From the NCBI GenBank assembly GCA_016712535.1, contig JADJQW010000003.1, positions 927,756 to 991,755 of the forward strand: a stretch of DNA of 64,000 nucleotides, given 5' to 3'. This DNA comes from Flavobacteriales bacterium (GTDB lineage: Bacteria > Bacteroidota > Bacteroidia > Flavobacteriales_F > PHOS-HE28). The translations under genes were made by a program, and so were the position numbers. The notes below the pieces were generated by a model, which saw only the letters and a program-made list of their open reading frames with translations, had not been told where the DNA came from and ran no database searches. This document shows positions 1-8,308 of this stretch, one piece after another (the stretch's first letter is position 1; every line of letters begins with the position of its first letter).

Positions 1-1
1 C

Positions 2-316
2 CTGGGCGCTGGCCTTAGCCTGCAGCTCATCGTGTGCGCGGCGGTCTCCCTCGTGGCATTCTTCACCCTGCGCCCCTTGCTCATGAGGCGCATGTGGAAG
101 GACAACGGCGTGCGCACCAACGTGGATGCCCTTGTTGGCCAACGCGGCCGCGTCACGCAGGACTTCGAGGCTGGGATACGCCTGGGCCGCGTTTCGGTCG
201 GAGGTGACGATTGGCGCGCCGAATGCGTGAACGACAGGGCCTTGCGCGTGGGCGATTTGGTCGAGGTGGTGCGCGTGGAGAGCAATACGGTCATCGTGAA
301 GCCATTTGAAGCGTAG
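2..316 (+). CDS. NfeD-family membrane protein, C-terminal part (5' end outside window)
   Basis: The reading frame is open from the first bases of the window, so the gene starts upstream. What is visible is the end of a hydrophobic segment (LIVCAAVSLVAFFTL), a basic stretch, and then a small beta-rich domain with 'ALVGQRGRVTQDF' and 'GDLVEVVRVESNTVIVKP'. This is the usual layout of NfeD C-terminal OB-fold domains: 'G..G.a...l.P.G.v' early and 'G..v.V....g..l.V' at the end. NfeD proteins typically pair with SPFH/stomatin proteins, and one follows 111 bp downstream on the same strand. Role in membrane microdomain organisation is inferred from the family. Confidence 0.75.
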   Translation: MGAGLSLQLIVCAAVSLVAFFTLRPLLMRRMWKDNGVRTNVDALVGQRGRVTQDFEAGIRLGRVSVGGDDWRAECVNDRALRVGDLVEVVRVESNTVIVKPFEA

Positions 317-427
317 CGCAGCCCACCAGCCACCAGCCATGCGAGGATGCAGCTCCCCCTCCGACCTTCTACCGCCGAAGCACCAGCGTAGGCCTACAAC
401 CCTCAACCCCTCAACATCAGGATCAAC

Positions 428-1417
428 ATGACCGACTACATCATCCCCGCGCTTCTGGTCGTCTTCGCCTTCGTGATCATCGCCAAGGGCGTTCGCATCG
501 TCCAGCAGAGCGAAGCCATGGTGATCGAGCGCTTCGGTAAGTACCGCACCACGCTCACCGCCGGCTTCAACATCATCATCCCGGTGTTCGACAAGCCGCG
601 CGAGATCATCTTCCGCTTCACGCGCGACCTGCCCGATGGCAATAAGTACGTGCAGTTCCAGCGCAAGGAGCGGATCGACCTGCGCGAGACCGTCTATGAT
701 TTCCCGCGCCAGAACGTGATCACGCGCGACAATGTGATGACCGAGATCAACGCGCTGCTCTATTTCCAGATCATGGATCCGGTGAAGGCCATGTACGAGA
801 TCGAGAACCTGCCGTTGGCCATTGAGAAGCTCACGCAGACGACCTTGCGGAACGTGATCGGCGAACTCGATCTCGATGAGACCCTCACCAGCCGCGACAC
901 CATCAACGGCAAGCTCCGCGCGATCCTCGATGAGGCCAGCAATAAATGGGGCGTGAAGGTGAACCGCGTGGAGCTGCAGGACATCAACCCACCGCGCGAC
1001 ATCCGCGAAGCCATGGAGAAGCAGATGCGCGCTGAGCGGGATAAGCGTGCGCAGATCATCGACGCCGAGGGCAGCAAGCGCGCAGCCGTGCTGCAGGCCG
1101 AAGGGATCCAGCAGGCGCAGATCACCACCGCTGAGGGCCAGAAGCAGGCGCAGATCCTCGAGGCCGAAGGCGATGCCCAGAGCCGCATCCGCCGCGCGCA
1201 GGGCGAGGCAGAGGCCATCAAGCTCGTCACCCAGGCCATCAGCGGCGCCAAGGCCGACCCGGCCAACTACCTCATCGCCATGAAGTACCTGGAGACGCTC
1301 ACCAGCATGACCAGCGGCCAGAACAACAAGGTGATCTACATGCCCTACGAGGCCACCGGCGTGCTCAGCAGCGTGGGCGGCATCAAGGAGATGCTGGATA
1401 TGAACCGGAAGGGGTGA
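428..1417 (+). CDS. SPFH/Band 7 family protein (stomatin/paraslipin, QmcA-like)
   Basis: 329 aa. One N-terminal membrane segment (residues about 4-22) is followed by a Band 7 domain with the typical 'VIERFGKYRTTL.AGFNIIIPVFDK' type opening, 'RENVITRDNVMTEINALLYFQI' style core and the conserved 'GVKVNRVELQDINPP' strand. A long Ala/Glu/Gln-rich helical region (about 195-275; repeated 'AEG..QAQI') is expected to drive oligomerisation. Band 7 proteins form ring or cage assemblies at the inner membrane and assist membrane protein quality control. The preceding NfeD gene supports a slipin-NfeD pair. Family assignment is secure; substrate is unknown. Confidence 0.9.
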   Translation: MTDYIIPALLVVFAFVIIAKGVRIVQQSEAMVIERFGKYRTTLTAGFNIIIPVFDKPREIIFRFTRDLPDGNKYVQFQRKERIDLRETVYDFPRQNVITRDNVMTEINALLYFQIMDPVKAMYEIENLPLAIEKLTQTTLRNVIGELDLDETLTSRDTINGKLRAILDEASNKWGVKVNRVELQDINPPRDIREAMEKQMRAERDKRAQIIDAEGSKRAAVLQAEGIQQAQITTAEGQKQAQILEAEGDAQSRIRRAQGEAEAIKLVTQAISGAKADPANYLIAMKYLETLTSMTSGQNNKVIYMPYEATGVLSSVGGIKEMLDMNRKG

Positions 1418-1445
1418 TAGAATCCTGACCTCGCTGAATGCACAT

Positions 1446-1464
1446 GGGCGGCCAACGGTCGCCC
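1446..1464 (+). terminator. possible short terminator hairpin after the SPFH gene
   Basis: GGGCG and CGCCC arms enclose a nine-base loop and are followed by TTGTGCTT, 30 bp after the SPFH stop codon. The stem is short and the T-run interrupted, so this is weak. Confidence 0.3.
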
Positions 1465-1515
1465 TTGTGCTTGCATGCCAGGCCGCGTGCTGACCAAGCG
1501 CATCGAGGTCTTGCC

Positions 1516-1539
1516 CGTTGACGCATGTTCCCGTCAACG
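1516..1539. repeat. perfect 8-bp inverted repeat in an intergenic gap
   Basis: CGTTGACG, loop CATGTTCC, CGTCAACG. It lies in the roughly 200-bp gap between two convergent genes (SPFH + and serine hydrolase -). It could be a structured 3' end or a binding site. Nothing else recognisable is in this gap. Confidence 0.4.
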
Positions 1540-1626
1540 TAAGTGCGCATCTCCGCAAGCGTGATCCGGTGCTCTTCCGCGAAACCCGCTTCGGCGGAAC
1601 AGGTCCATTGACCTGAGGTATTCCGG

Positions 1627-2925
1627 CTAGCGCACGATGACGAGCGGCTCGCAATGCCAGCGATCGCTGCCATCACGCAGGGTCATGAGGTAGTGCCCGA
1701 TGGGAAGCGCTGATGCATCGAAGTGAGCCACGTTCGAGGCGCTCAGCAGCAATCGCCCATCGGCTGCGCGAACCTCCATCTGATTCACCGTGCTTCCATC
1801 CGCAGTGAGGCGCACCAGGTCCGAGGCCGGGTTCGGCCAGAGCCTCACGTTCCCGGAAAAGGTGACGTCCGAAGCAGCGGTGCTGGTGCACATCACATCA
1901 TTGAGCAGCGCCCAGATGTCGTTGTTGTAGAAGTTGGGCACGAAGATCCCGCCGGGCAGATCGCCCATGCGCACCACCACGAGTCCGGTGCTGGGCGATA
2001 CGTTGCAGAGCTGCCCGTTCTTGCCCATGGCGCTGTATGCATCGGCAGGCATGGCGGGGCACAGCATGCCGCTGAAGCTCTGCTGGAGGCCCGGCAGCAT
2101 GAAGCTTGATTGCCCATTCAGCCACCAGAGGTATCCGTAGGATGGATTCAGCGATTGCGAGGGCGATACCATTTCGCTGAAGTAGGCTTGGTCGTTCATC
2201 ACCGGGTTCCCATTCCATGCGCCTTGGCCCATGCACAGGAGGCCGAAGCGCGCCATCGCTCGCGCCTTGCTGAAGAAGACGTTGTTCGATCCGAGCTGTG
2301 CGTAAGCGCCCTGAAGGCCTGTTGTGAGCGTGAGCTTATTGAAGACGTATCCGTTCAGCGTTTGGCCAGTGGCACCGGTGATCACGCCATCGAGCAAGGT
2401 ATAAGGCGCATTGTGGTAGGCCCAGCGGGTGCCCGGCTCCGCGAGGCATTCGAGGCAAGCGGGATCGGTGCAATCCGGATCCGGCACGCCATCGTCGAAG
2501 CCGGTGGTCATGGTGAGCTGGTGGCGGATGGTGACCTGCTCTTCCTGCAGCGGTGCGCAGCTCGTCCAGCCTGCGCCCAGGTAGGTGTCGCTCGTCTCGT
2601 CGATATCCAGGAAGCCTTCTTCCTGCGCCTTGCCCGCGAGGAAGGCGGTGAGGCTCTTGCCGGCGCTGGCCCAGTACCAGAGGCTGTCCTGCGTGAAGGT
2701 GCCGAAGTAGTGCTCGATGGCGATGCGGCCGTCCTTGAGCACGATGAAGGCCTTGGTGTTGCTCTGCTCGAGGAAGTCGATCAGGGCAGGGATCTCATCG
2801 GTGCACCAGCCCAGGGTGGCGGGATCAACGGTCTCCCACGTGTTGCCGGCGAGCGGCGGGTAATAGGTCTGAGCGGCAAGGGATCCTGAGAAGAGCGCGG
2901 AGCAGAGCAGGATGGTGGTTCTCAT
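1627..2925 (-). CDS. secreted beta-lactamase-family serine hydrolase with T9SS sorting domain
   Basis: 432 aa with a signal peptide (cleavage expected after about residue 18, 'SLAAQ'). The body is a class C beta-lactamase/penicillin-binding-like hydrolase: the SxxK motif is SAGK at 87-90 and the second motif is YHN at 170-172, close to the class C 'YxN'. 'TTGFDDG' and 'GYLWWLNG' are also typical of the esterase/peptidase branch. From about residue 355 the sequence changes to a Por-type sorting domain opening 'VRLWPNPASD' and ending 'LVIVR', so export through type IX secretion is predicted. It may cleave esters or D-amino-acid peptides; nothing here identifies a substrate or indicates antibiotic resistance. 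Confidence 0.85.
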   Translation of the reverse strand: MRTTILLCSALFSGSLAAQTYYPPLAGNTWETVDPATLGWCTDEIPALIDFLEQSNTKAFIVLKDGRIAIEHYFGTFTQDSLWYWASAGKSLTAFLAGKAQEEGFLDIDETSDTYLGAGWTSCAPLQEEQVTIRHQLTMTTGFDDGVPDPDCTDPACLECLAEPGTRWAYHNAPYTLLDGVITGATGQTLNGYVFNKLTLTTGLQGAYAQLGSNNVFFSKARAMARFGLLCMGQGAWNGNPVMNDQAYFSEMVSPSQSLNPSYGYLWWLNGQSSFMLPGLQQSFSGMLCPAMPADAYSAMGKNGQLCNVSPSTGLVVVRMGDLPGGIFVPNFYNNDIWALLNDVMCTSTAASDVTFSGNVRLWPNPASDLVRLTADGSTVNQMEVRAADGRLLLSASNVAHFDASALPIGHYLMTLRDGSDRWHCEPLVIVR

Positions 2926-2977
2926 GCTGGAGGAATCGAGGCATAGACACCTGCCGTGCCCTAATGTTCAAAATCGC

Positions 2978-3367
2978 TCACTGCGGCTTGCTGCGGTCCA
3001 CCTCCTTCACCAGGCGGCCCTTGTCATAATGCAGCTCGCGGTAGATCTGCCCGTCGGGGCTGTAATCGTAATGTATCCCATGCTCCACGCCACCCTCCCA
3101 GTGCTCAACGTATTTCTTGGTGCCGTTCTCGTAATAGTAGGTCCATTCGCCATGCTCCACGCCGTTCTGGAATTGACCGATGTATTCCAGCTTGCCGCTC
3201 GGGTAGTAGACCTTCTCCATCACCTTTACGGCTTCTTCGCCCTTGCCCTTCATGTAGATGATGACCTCGGGCTTTCCGTTGGGATGGCTGGCGGCCACGT
3301 ATTCGTGCGTGCTGCAAGCCGACAGCAGTGCCGATAACAGGACGAACGCGGGTAGGGAGCGCATCAT
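2978..3367 (-). CDS. MORN-repeat lipoprotein
   Basis: 129 aa. The N-terminus is a lipoprotein signal ending LLSACS (lipobox Cys about residue 18). The mature part holds repeated MORN-like units: 'YYPSGKLEYIGQFQNGVEHGEWTYY', shown here only in part, then 'ENGTKKYVEHWEGGVEHG' and 'SPDGQIYRELHYDKG'. Such proteins are often labelled 'toxin-antitoxin YwqK family antitoxin' in databases, but no toxin gene is adjacent and the label is not justified here. Two ATG codons occur at the start; the minus-strand motif TACTTTAG lies only six bases upstream of the first. Confidence 0.75.
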   Translation of the reverse strand: MMRSLPAFVLLSALLSACSTHEYVAASHPNGKPEVIIYMKGKGEEAVKVMEKVYYPSGKLEYIGQFQNGVEHGEWTYYYENGTKKYVEHWEGGVEHGIHYDYSPDGQIYRELHYDKGRLVKEVDRSKPQ

Positions 3368-3408
3368 GGCCCGCTAAAGTAGAGGAATGGCCACTGGCGG
3401 CAAGCGCG

Positions 3409-4533
3409 TCAGGGCAGCACCACGCGTCGCGCCTCTCCAGTGGCCATCCGAAGCGCGATGCACTGACCGCTGCTCCAACCAGCCGAGGTGATGGGGCCGT
3501 TGCCGGAAGCCTCGAGGAGCTTGCGGCCATGGGCATCGAGGAAAGTCAAGCGCTCACCGGCCTCCAGGCCGAATGAGTGAAGATGTCCGTCGGGCAAGAG
3601 CGCCAGGCCCCATGCTGATCGCGACTGCTGCTCGGGCACGCCTACACCATTCACCATCCAGCCGATGTCGCGCATCACGCCGATGGCGATAGGACCGGGC
3701 CAATGGTTGGCGCTGCCAGCACTGCTGAAGGGCGTCATCAGCTCGTTGGGATCGCCAACGGGGTAGGTGCCCTCGTTGAAATGAACACAGCTGCTGCCGA
3801 GTGCGAATGCTGCAGGCGCGTAAATGCGTGCTGTTTGGCCGCCGTTGGCGCTCATGGCGTTGGCGCCATTGAAGAAGACCTGATTGCTGGTGAAGGCCGT
3901 GCCCAGCGCAACGCCCGGATTCGTGAGGTCGATCAGCGGTCCATTAGCGGTGCTGGTCAGGTAGCGGTCGAAGATGCCGGGGAGCCCTTCTTGCTCCGGC
4001 CACGGAAAGGTGGTGATCAGCGGCGCGAAATCGCTCATGAGCAACTGCCCGAAGGAGCCTTCGCTGCCCGCTTTCTTCGCGAGGCCCACGAAGCCGAGTC
4101 CGTGCCCGAGCTCGTGCAGGGCCACGGTCACCAGATCGTACTGGCCCGCTGGCGTGTTGCCATCGAGGCCCAAGTACCAATTGGTGCCGCTGTTGAGATA
4201 GACGTTGATGTCGTCTTCGCCGGGATTGAGTTCGAAACCCGCAATGCTGTTCGCGAGACAGGAGGCGTACCACGTTGAGGCCACTGGTGCTCCCGGGAAA
4301 TCCTTGCGCCCATTCGGGAAGGTCACGCCCAGGGCCGAAGCCCCGAGCGGGAACCAGCTCACGGCCACCTTGATGGGCACATCGCTCACCAGGATGCTGC
4401 CCCAGATCTGCGCCGCGCGATCGATCGCGGGCTGCGCATCGGTCGGCGTGCCGAAATGCGCGATGGTGAAGGTGGCGGCGGGGGCGGAGAACGCGAGTCC
4501 GGAAAAGGCTAGCGTGCTGATCAAGCGTGACAT
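3409..4533 (-). CDS. secreted zinc metalloprotease-like protein
   Basis: 374 aa with an N-terminal signal peptide (about 1-19). The zinc motif HELGHGLGFVG at residues 140-150 provides HExxH, but the position where metzincins carry the third His (HExxHxxGxxH) is Gly, so a third ligand must come from elsewhere or be absent. Upstream, 'AQIWGSILVSDVPIKV' is typical of secreted matrixin-like/PA-containing proteases. The last 70 residues ('WGLALLPDGHLHSFGLEAG...') resemble a degenerate T9SS sorting tail ending 'RRVVLP'. Extracellular proteolysis is inferred; the family name is not certain. Confidence 0.7.
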   Translation of the reverse strand: MSRLISTLAFSGLAFSAPAATFTIAHFGTPTDAQPAIDRAAQIWGSILVSDVPIKVAVSWFPLGASALGVTFPNGRKDFPGAPVASTWYASCLANSIAGFELNPGEDDINVYLNSGTNWYLGLDGNTPAGQYDLVTVALHELGHGLGFVGLAKKAGSEGSFGQLLMSDFAPLITTFPWPEQEGLPGIFDRYLTSTANGPLIDLTNPGVALGTAFTSNQVFFNGANAMSANGGQTARIYAPAAFALGSSCVHFNEGTYPVGDPNELMTPFSSAGSANHWPGPIAIGVMRDIGWMVNGVGVPEQQSRSAWGLALLPDGHLHSFGLEAGERLTFLDAHGRKLLEASGNGPITSAGWSSGQCIALRMATGEARRVVLP

Positions 4534-4646
4534 GCTACGAACCTACGCGGTTACGGGCAACGGACATTCCTCAAAATCTATGGTTGCATTCATGCCGGGC
4601 GCATCGCCGCCGGAGGTGAGGAGGGCGATATGGTTGAAGGGCATCT

Positions 4647-6455
4647 TCACTTGGCGCGAAGTTCGGGAGAGACGGTGCGCGGGATCAGGACCGATTTGAG
4701 CGCATTCTTATGGACATGGGAAATGGATGCGTACCAATTCCTGTTCAACGAGGGGCGCAGTTTCTTCACCTTGCCTGTTGCAAGTACGGTCCATTCCGCG
4801 CCCAACTCCTTGTACATGGGATGGCCGCCAAAGTCGATCCATGCGACCATCTTGAATCCTGGCAGGCAGTTCGTCCATCGCGCGAAGAGGGTCCGCTTCT
4901 TCACGCCCCACTCCAGAACAGGCACCTGCGTCGTTCTCAAGTACTGATCGAAGATGCTCTTGTTCAGCAGCGACTTCGTCCGCTCGTTGAAGTTGATCAT
5001 GAACTCCTCGACCTGCGCGCTGGTGACGACCGCGTGCCTGAATCGCCGGTTCATCTCCAGCAGCATGGCCTTGAAGGTGCTGTCGCCCACGATGTGGCGG
5101 ATCATGTGGATGAGGTTGGCGCCCTTGTAATACATGTCGCCGCTGCCTTCCTCGTTCACGCCATAAGGGCCGATGATGGGCTTGTCGTTGCGGATGTTCC
5201 TGCGCAGGCCGATCACGTATTCCTCGGCGGCCTGCTTGCCCTGCTGGCACTCGGTGAAGATGGTCTCGCTGTAATCCGTGAAGCCCTCATGCACCCACAT
5301 GTCGGCGATGTCGGCCGTGGTGATGCTGTTGCCGAACCATTCATGCCCGCTCTCATGGATGATGATGTAATCCCACGTCAGACCATGGCCTGTGCCGCTC
5401 AGGTCGCTGCCGCGGTATCCGTTCACGAACCCGTTGCCGTAGGCGATGGCGCTCTGGTGCTCCATGCCAAGGTGCGGTGATTCAACCAGTTTGTAGCCAT
5501 CGGCATGGAACGGATAGGGGCCGAACCACTCCTCGAAGCAGCTGAGCATTTCCGGCACTTGCTTGAATTGGGTCGTGGCTTTCTGCAGCCACTGCTCTTC
5601 CTCTTCGCGGTTCGCTCTGGATTCACCTTCGCCCCATGGCGCATGGTGCTGCAGGATCCAGAAGTCCAGGTCGAGATGGCCCTCCATGCCGGCGAACGTG
5701 TCGGATAGCTGCGCATACTTGCCGATGTAGGGAACCAGGTTGTAGGTGTTGATCGGATTCCTCACCTGCCAATGCCAGGTGCTCGTGCCATCGCCATTCC
5801 TCACGGTGCTGCGCAAGCGTCCATTGCCGATGGCCTGCAAGCTGTCGGGCACGGTGACGCGAAGGTTGGCGCCATGCTCGGGCTCATCGCTCTGGTGGTC
5901 CTTGCACGGGTACCACGCGCTTGCGCCAAGTCCCTGGCAGGCCACGCTCATCCAAGGATTGCCGCGCGCATCTGTCCTCCAGATCCAGCCGCCATCCCAC
6001 GGCGGGTTCTTCGCGGATCGCGGGATCCCGTGGTAATGGATGGTGATCGTGGTGGCCTCGCCCTTCTTCATGGGCTGCGGCAGTTCCACCCAAGCCACGT
6101 TCCCCTCGCGATGGAATGGAATGGCCCGGTAGCTCACGCCGATGGTTCCATCCTTATAGGTAGCCACGTCCGCAAGGATGCTGTCGACGATGAGCGGCTG
6201 CTGCAGGTCGATCTGCATGCGCTGGCCCTCGGCGACCGCATCGAAGGCGATGATGGTGCGGCCTTCGATGGAACGCGCCCCGAAATCGGGCTTCACCGAG
6301 ACATCGTAGCCGACCACATTCCACCAGGCTCGCTCCGGACCGAGGCTTCCCCTGAGCGTATCGGCCCTGAGGAATGAGTCCTTCCCGTCTTGGAGCTGGG
6401 CCGTTGCCCCAGCGCAAGAAGCGATCATTAGGACCACCATGGAAAACCGCAACAT
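4647..6455 (-). CDS. M1-family metallopeptidase (aminopeptidase N-like)
   Basis: 602 aa with a signal peptide (about 1-19). The catalytic zinc motif is HESGH at 367-371 with the downstream Glu at 390 in 'WVHEGFTDYSE', the HExxH-18-E arrangement of M1 (gluzincin) peptidases. The exopeptidase motif GMEHQ is at 330-334. The N-terminal half is the beta-sandwich domain common to M1 enzymes. It lacks the long C-terminal ERAP-like domain of E. coli PepN, as is usual for Bacteroidota secreted M1 peptidases. Predicted periplasmic or surface aminopeptidase. Confidence 0.9.
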   Translation of the reverse strand: MLRFSMVVLMIASCAGATAQLQDGKDSFLRADTLRGSLGPERAWWNVVGYDVSVKPDFGARSIEGRTIIAFDAVAEGQRMQIDLQQPLIVDSILADVATYKDGTIGVSYRAIPFHREGNVAWVELPQPMKKGEATTITIHYHGIPRSAKNPPWDGGWIWRTDARGNPWMSVACQGLGASAWYPCKDHQSDEPEHGANLRVTVPDSLQAIGNGRLRSTVRNGDGTSTWHWQVRNPINTYNLVPYIGKYAQLSDTFAGMEGHLDLDFWILQHHAPWGEGESRANREEEEQWLQKATTQFKQVPEMLSCFEEWFGPYPFHADGYKLVESPHLGMEHQSAIAYGNGFVNGYRGSDLSGTGHGLTWDYIIIHESGHEWFGNSITTADIADMWVHEGFTDYSETIFTECQQGKQAAEEYVIGLRRNIRNDKPIIGPYGVNEEGSGDMYYKGANLIHMIRHIVGDSTFKAMLLEMNRRFRHAVVTSAQVEEFMINFNERTKSLLNKSIFDQYLRTTQVPVLEWGVKKRTLFARWTNCLPGFKMVAWIDFGGHPMYKELGAEWTVLATGKVKKLRPSLNRNWYASISHVHKNALKSVLIPRTVSPELRAK

Positions 6456-6547
6456 GCGGGCAAGGTAAACGCCTGGTAAGTGCCTGCGGTCCGTCTGGTG
6501 CGCAGCGTTCAGCGGCGGATATCTTTCGCCGCGCCAAGAAAGGAGCC

Positions 6548-7195
6548 ATGAGCGAGAAACGGCATTTGCATCACCGCGTGGAGTATGGTAAGGCCGAACT
6601 GCTGGAAGAGCAGGCCGGTGATGATCCCATCGCGCTCTTCAGCCGTTGGCTCGATGATGCGATCGCTGATGGACTGCCGGAGCCCCACGCGATGGCCATG
6701 GCCAGCATGGGCACGCTCACCATCAGCTGCCGCATCGTGCTCTTGCGTGCATTCGATCGCGAGGGCTTCGTGTTCTACACGAACCACAACAGCCGCAAGG
6801 CCATGGACATCGAGCGCGACCCGCGGGTGGCGCTCACCTTTTTCTGGGGTGCGCACGAACGGCAGGTGCGCATCGAGGGCAAGGCAGAGCATGTGACCGC
6901 GCAGGAGAGCGATGCGTACTTCGCATCCCGGCCGCGCGATAGCCGCATCGGAGCATGGAGCAGCGACCAGAGCAGGCCTGTTGCTGATCGCGCAGCGCTG
7001 GAAGAGCGCTATCAGCGTTGGACCGATCGCTTCAAGGAGGGAGACGAAGTCCCGCGCCCTTTGCATTGGGGCGGCTATAGGGTACGCCCGGCGCGCATCG
7101 AGTTCTGGCAGGGCCGCCCCAGCCGGTTGCACGACCGCATCGCTTATGAAGCCCTCAACGATGGGCAATGGTTGCGCGTGCGCTTGCAGCCATGA
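6548..7195 (+). CDS. pdxH: pyridoxamine 5'-phosphate oxidase
   Basis: 215 aa, the normal length of the family. It oxidises pyridoxine/pyridoxamine 5'-phosphate to PLP using FMN. FMN-binding core 'RIVLLRAFDREGFVFYTNHNS' (quoted in part) and 'SRKAMDI', and the C-terminal signature 'RVRPARIEFWQGRPSRLHDR' identify PdxH. The ATG at 6548 is chosen because AAGAAAGGAG sits just before it and the protein then starts like other PdxH proteins; an in-frame extension of 58 residues upstream is spurious. A promoter-like TATCTTTC lies at 6520-6527. Confidence 0.93.
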   Translation: MSEKRHLHHRVEYGKAELLEEQAGDDPIALFSRWLDDAIADGLPEPHAMAMASMGTLTISCRIVLLRAFDREGFVFYTNHNSRKAMDIERDPRVALTFFWGAHERQVRIEGKAEHVTAQESDAYFASRPRDSRIGAWSSDQSRPVADRAALEERYQRWTDRFKEGDEVPRPLHWGGYRVRPARIEFWQGRPSRLHDRIAYEALNDGQWLRVRLQP

Positions 7196-7210
7196 ACGCG
7201 TGTGAATAGC

Positions 7211-7236
7211 GAGGCCCCCGGATCGCCGGAGGCCTC
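7211..7236. terminator. bidirectional terminator between pdxH and the Thx gene
   Basis: GAGGCC-C-CCGG, loop ATCG, CCGG-A-GGCCTC: a ten-pair stem with one mismatch between two convergent genes. Confidence 0.65.
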
Positions 7237-7256
7237 AGCATGAACGCGCCGTGCGC

Positions 7257-7469
7257 TCAATCCTTCTTCGGAGCGGCCTTCTTGGCCGCGGCTTTCTTCG
7301 GGGCGGCTTTCTTGGCTGCGGCCTTCTTCGGAGCTGCCTTCTTAGCTGGCTTGGCGGTGCCAGCGGCCTTGCGCGCAGCGCGGCGCTTGTTTCGCAGGCT
7401 CGGGCGCGATTTGCCGGCGCTGCCCATGCGGCGCTTCCCTTTCTTCGACTTGCGGTCACCTTTTCCCAT
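7257..7469 (-). CDS. 30S ribosomal protein Thx with Lys/Ala/Pro-rich C-terminal tail
   Basis: 70 aa. The first 28 residues, MGKGDRKSKKGKRRMGSAGK and following SRPS, match the Thx family, a tiny basic peptide embedded in the 30S head in Thermus and common in Bacteroidota. Most Thx proteins stop there; this one continues with a basic tail of iterated KKAAPKKAAA units, like histone H1 tails. The start is placed at the ATG giving the canonical MGKGD opening; a longer in-frame ATG 34 residues upstream gives an unrelated low-complexity leader. The tail could be an added RNA/DNA-binding extension; function is inferred. Confidence 0.75.
   Translation of the reverse strand: MGKGDRKSKKGKRRMGSAGKSRPSLRNKRRAARKAAGTAKPAKKAAPKKAAAKKAAPKKAAAKKAAPKKD
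7262..7350 (-). repeat. tandem repeat (about 30 bp unit, about 3 copies) encoding KKAAPKKAAA
   Basis: On the plus strand the unit reads like 'TTCTTCGGAGCGGCCTTCTT' followed by 'GGCCGCGGCT', repeated with a few synonymous changes. It encodes the Lys/Ala/Pro tail of the Thx protein and may vary in copy number between strains. Confidence 0.7.
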
Positions 7470-7567
7470 GAGATCGAGGTTGTTGGTTTCGCGGCGAAAG
7501 TATCCCGCATCGGATGATGGCGCGCGGGCGGGTCTCGCCCTTGTGAACCCGTGCCTGTCGAAAACGG

Positions 7568-8242
7568 TCAAGGCCTGCGCTCTTGCCGGATCCGCTCCTC
7601 CAGGTGAGCAGCGCTGTGCACCACTTTCCGCGCCCAGGACAGTTTCAGCGCGTCGAGCGCGGCGGCATCGAGCTGCCAGTTCACATCGGATGCGCGAAGG
7701 CGTTCCATCACCGTGTAGAGCGTGATGGCCGCCGATACGCTGATGTTATAGCTCTCGGTGAATCCATGCATCGGAATGCGCAGCGCGATGTCGGCTTGCT
7801 GCATAAGCGCATCGCTGGCGCCGGTGAGCTCCGTGCCGAAACAGAAGGCCAGCGGCCGGTCCAGCGCGATGGTGGCGGGCGTGCAGTCAGTGGCGCGCGG
7901 CGAGGTGGTGACGATGGCGTATCCGCGTTCCTTGAGGTGCGCGATGCAGCGCGCGGTGTTGTCGGCTTCGCCGCGCCAGCGGTGCATGTCCACCCATTTC
8001 GATGAGCCGAGGGTGACATCCGGGTTCACCGTGTACTTGTTCCGGTTCTCAATGATGTGCAGGTCCTGGATGCCCAACAGGTCGCAGGTTCGCACCACCG
8101 CGCTGGCGTTGTGCGCCTGATAGATGTCCTCGAGCACGCAGGTGATGTGGCGCGTGCGCTCCGGAGCGATGCGATCGAAGAGCGCGCGCTTGTTGTCGGT
8201 GATGAAGGCGCAGAGGCGCTCGTACAGGTCGTGATCGGTCAT
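7568..8242 (-). CDS. trmH: tRNA (guanosine-2'-O-)-methyltransferase, SpoU/TrmH family
   Basis: 224 aa. SPOUT methyltransferase fold with the three conserved motifs: motif 1 'NASAVVRTCDLLGIQDLHII', motif 2 'FCFGTELTGASDAL' and motif 3 'IPMHGFTESYNISVSAAI'. Length, the N-terminal helix and the C-terminal extension after motif 3 fit TrmH, which methylates G18 of tRNA, better than RlmB. It lies downstream of the HU gene but a strong terminator separates them. Confidence 0.85.
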   Translation of the reverse strand: MTDHDLYERLCAFITDNKRALFDRIAPERTRHITCVLEDIYQAHNASAVVRTCDLLGIQDLHIIENRNKYTVNPDVTLGSSKWVDMHRWRGEADNTARCIAHLKERGYAIVTTSPRATDCTPATIALDRPLAFCFGTELTGASDALMQQADIALRIPMHGFTESYNISVSAAITLYTVMERLRASDVNWQLDAAALDALKLSWARKVVHSAAHLEERIRQERRP

Positions 8243-8262
8243 GCGGTCGGAGGGCGCAAAAG

Positions 8263-8290
8263 AAAAGCCCCCCGCGATGCGAGGGGCTTT
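8263..8290 (-). terminator. rho-independent terminator of the HU gene
   Basis: AAAGCCCC ... GGGGCTTT arms with an inner CGC-GAT-GCG stem; reading the minus strand it ends in CTTTTCTTTT. It lies 19 bp after the HU stop codon and before trmH. Confidence 0.85.
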
Positions 8291-8308
8291 CCCGGTAGCG
8301 GAAGGGGA

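Noticed and set aside
2978..3367. Toxin-antitoxin interpretation of the YwqK-like MORN protein
   Set aside because: It is a lipoprotein with MORN repeats and no neighbouring toxin gene.
7257..7350. CRISPR-like periodicity of about 30 bp
   Set aside because: The repeats are contiguous without spacers and are in frame, encoding the Lys/Ala/Pro tail.
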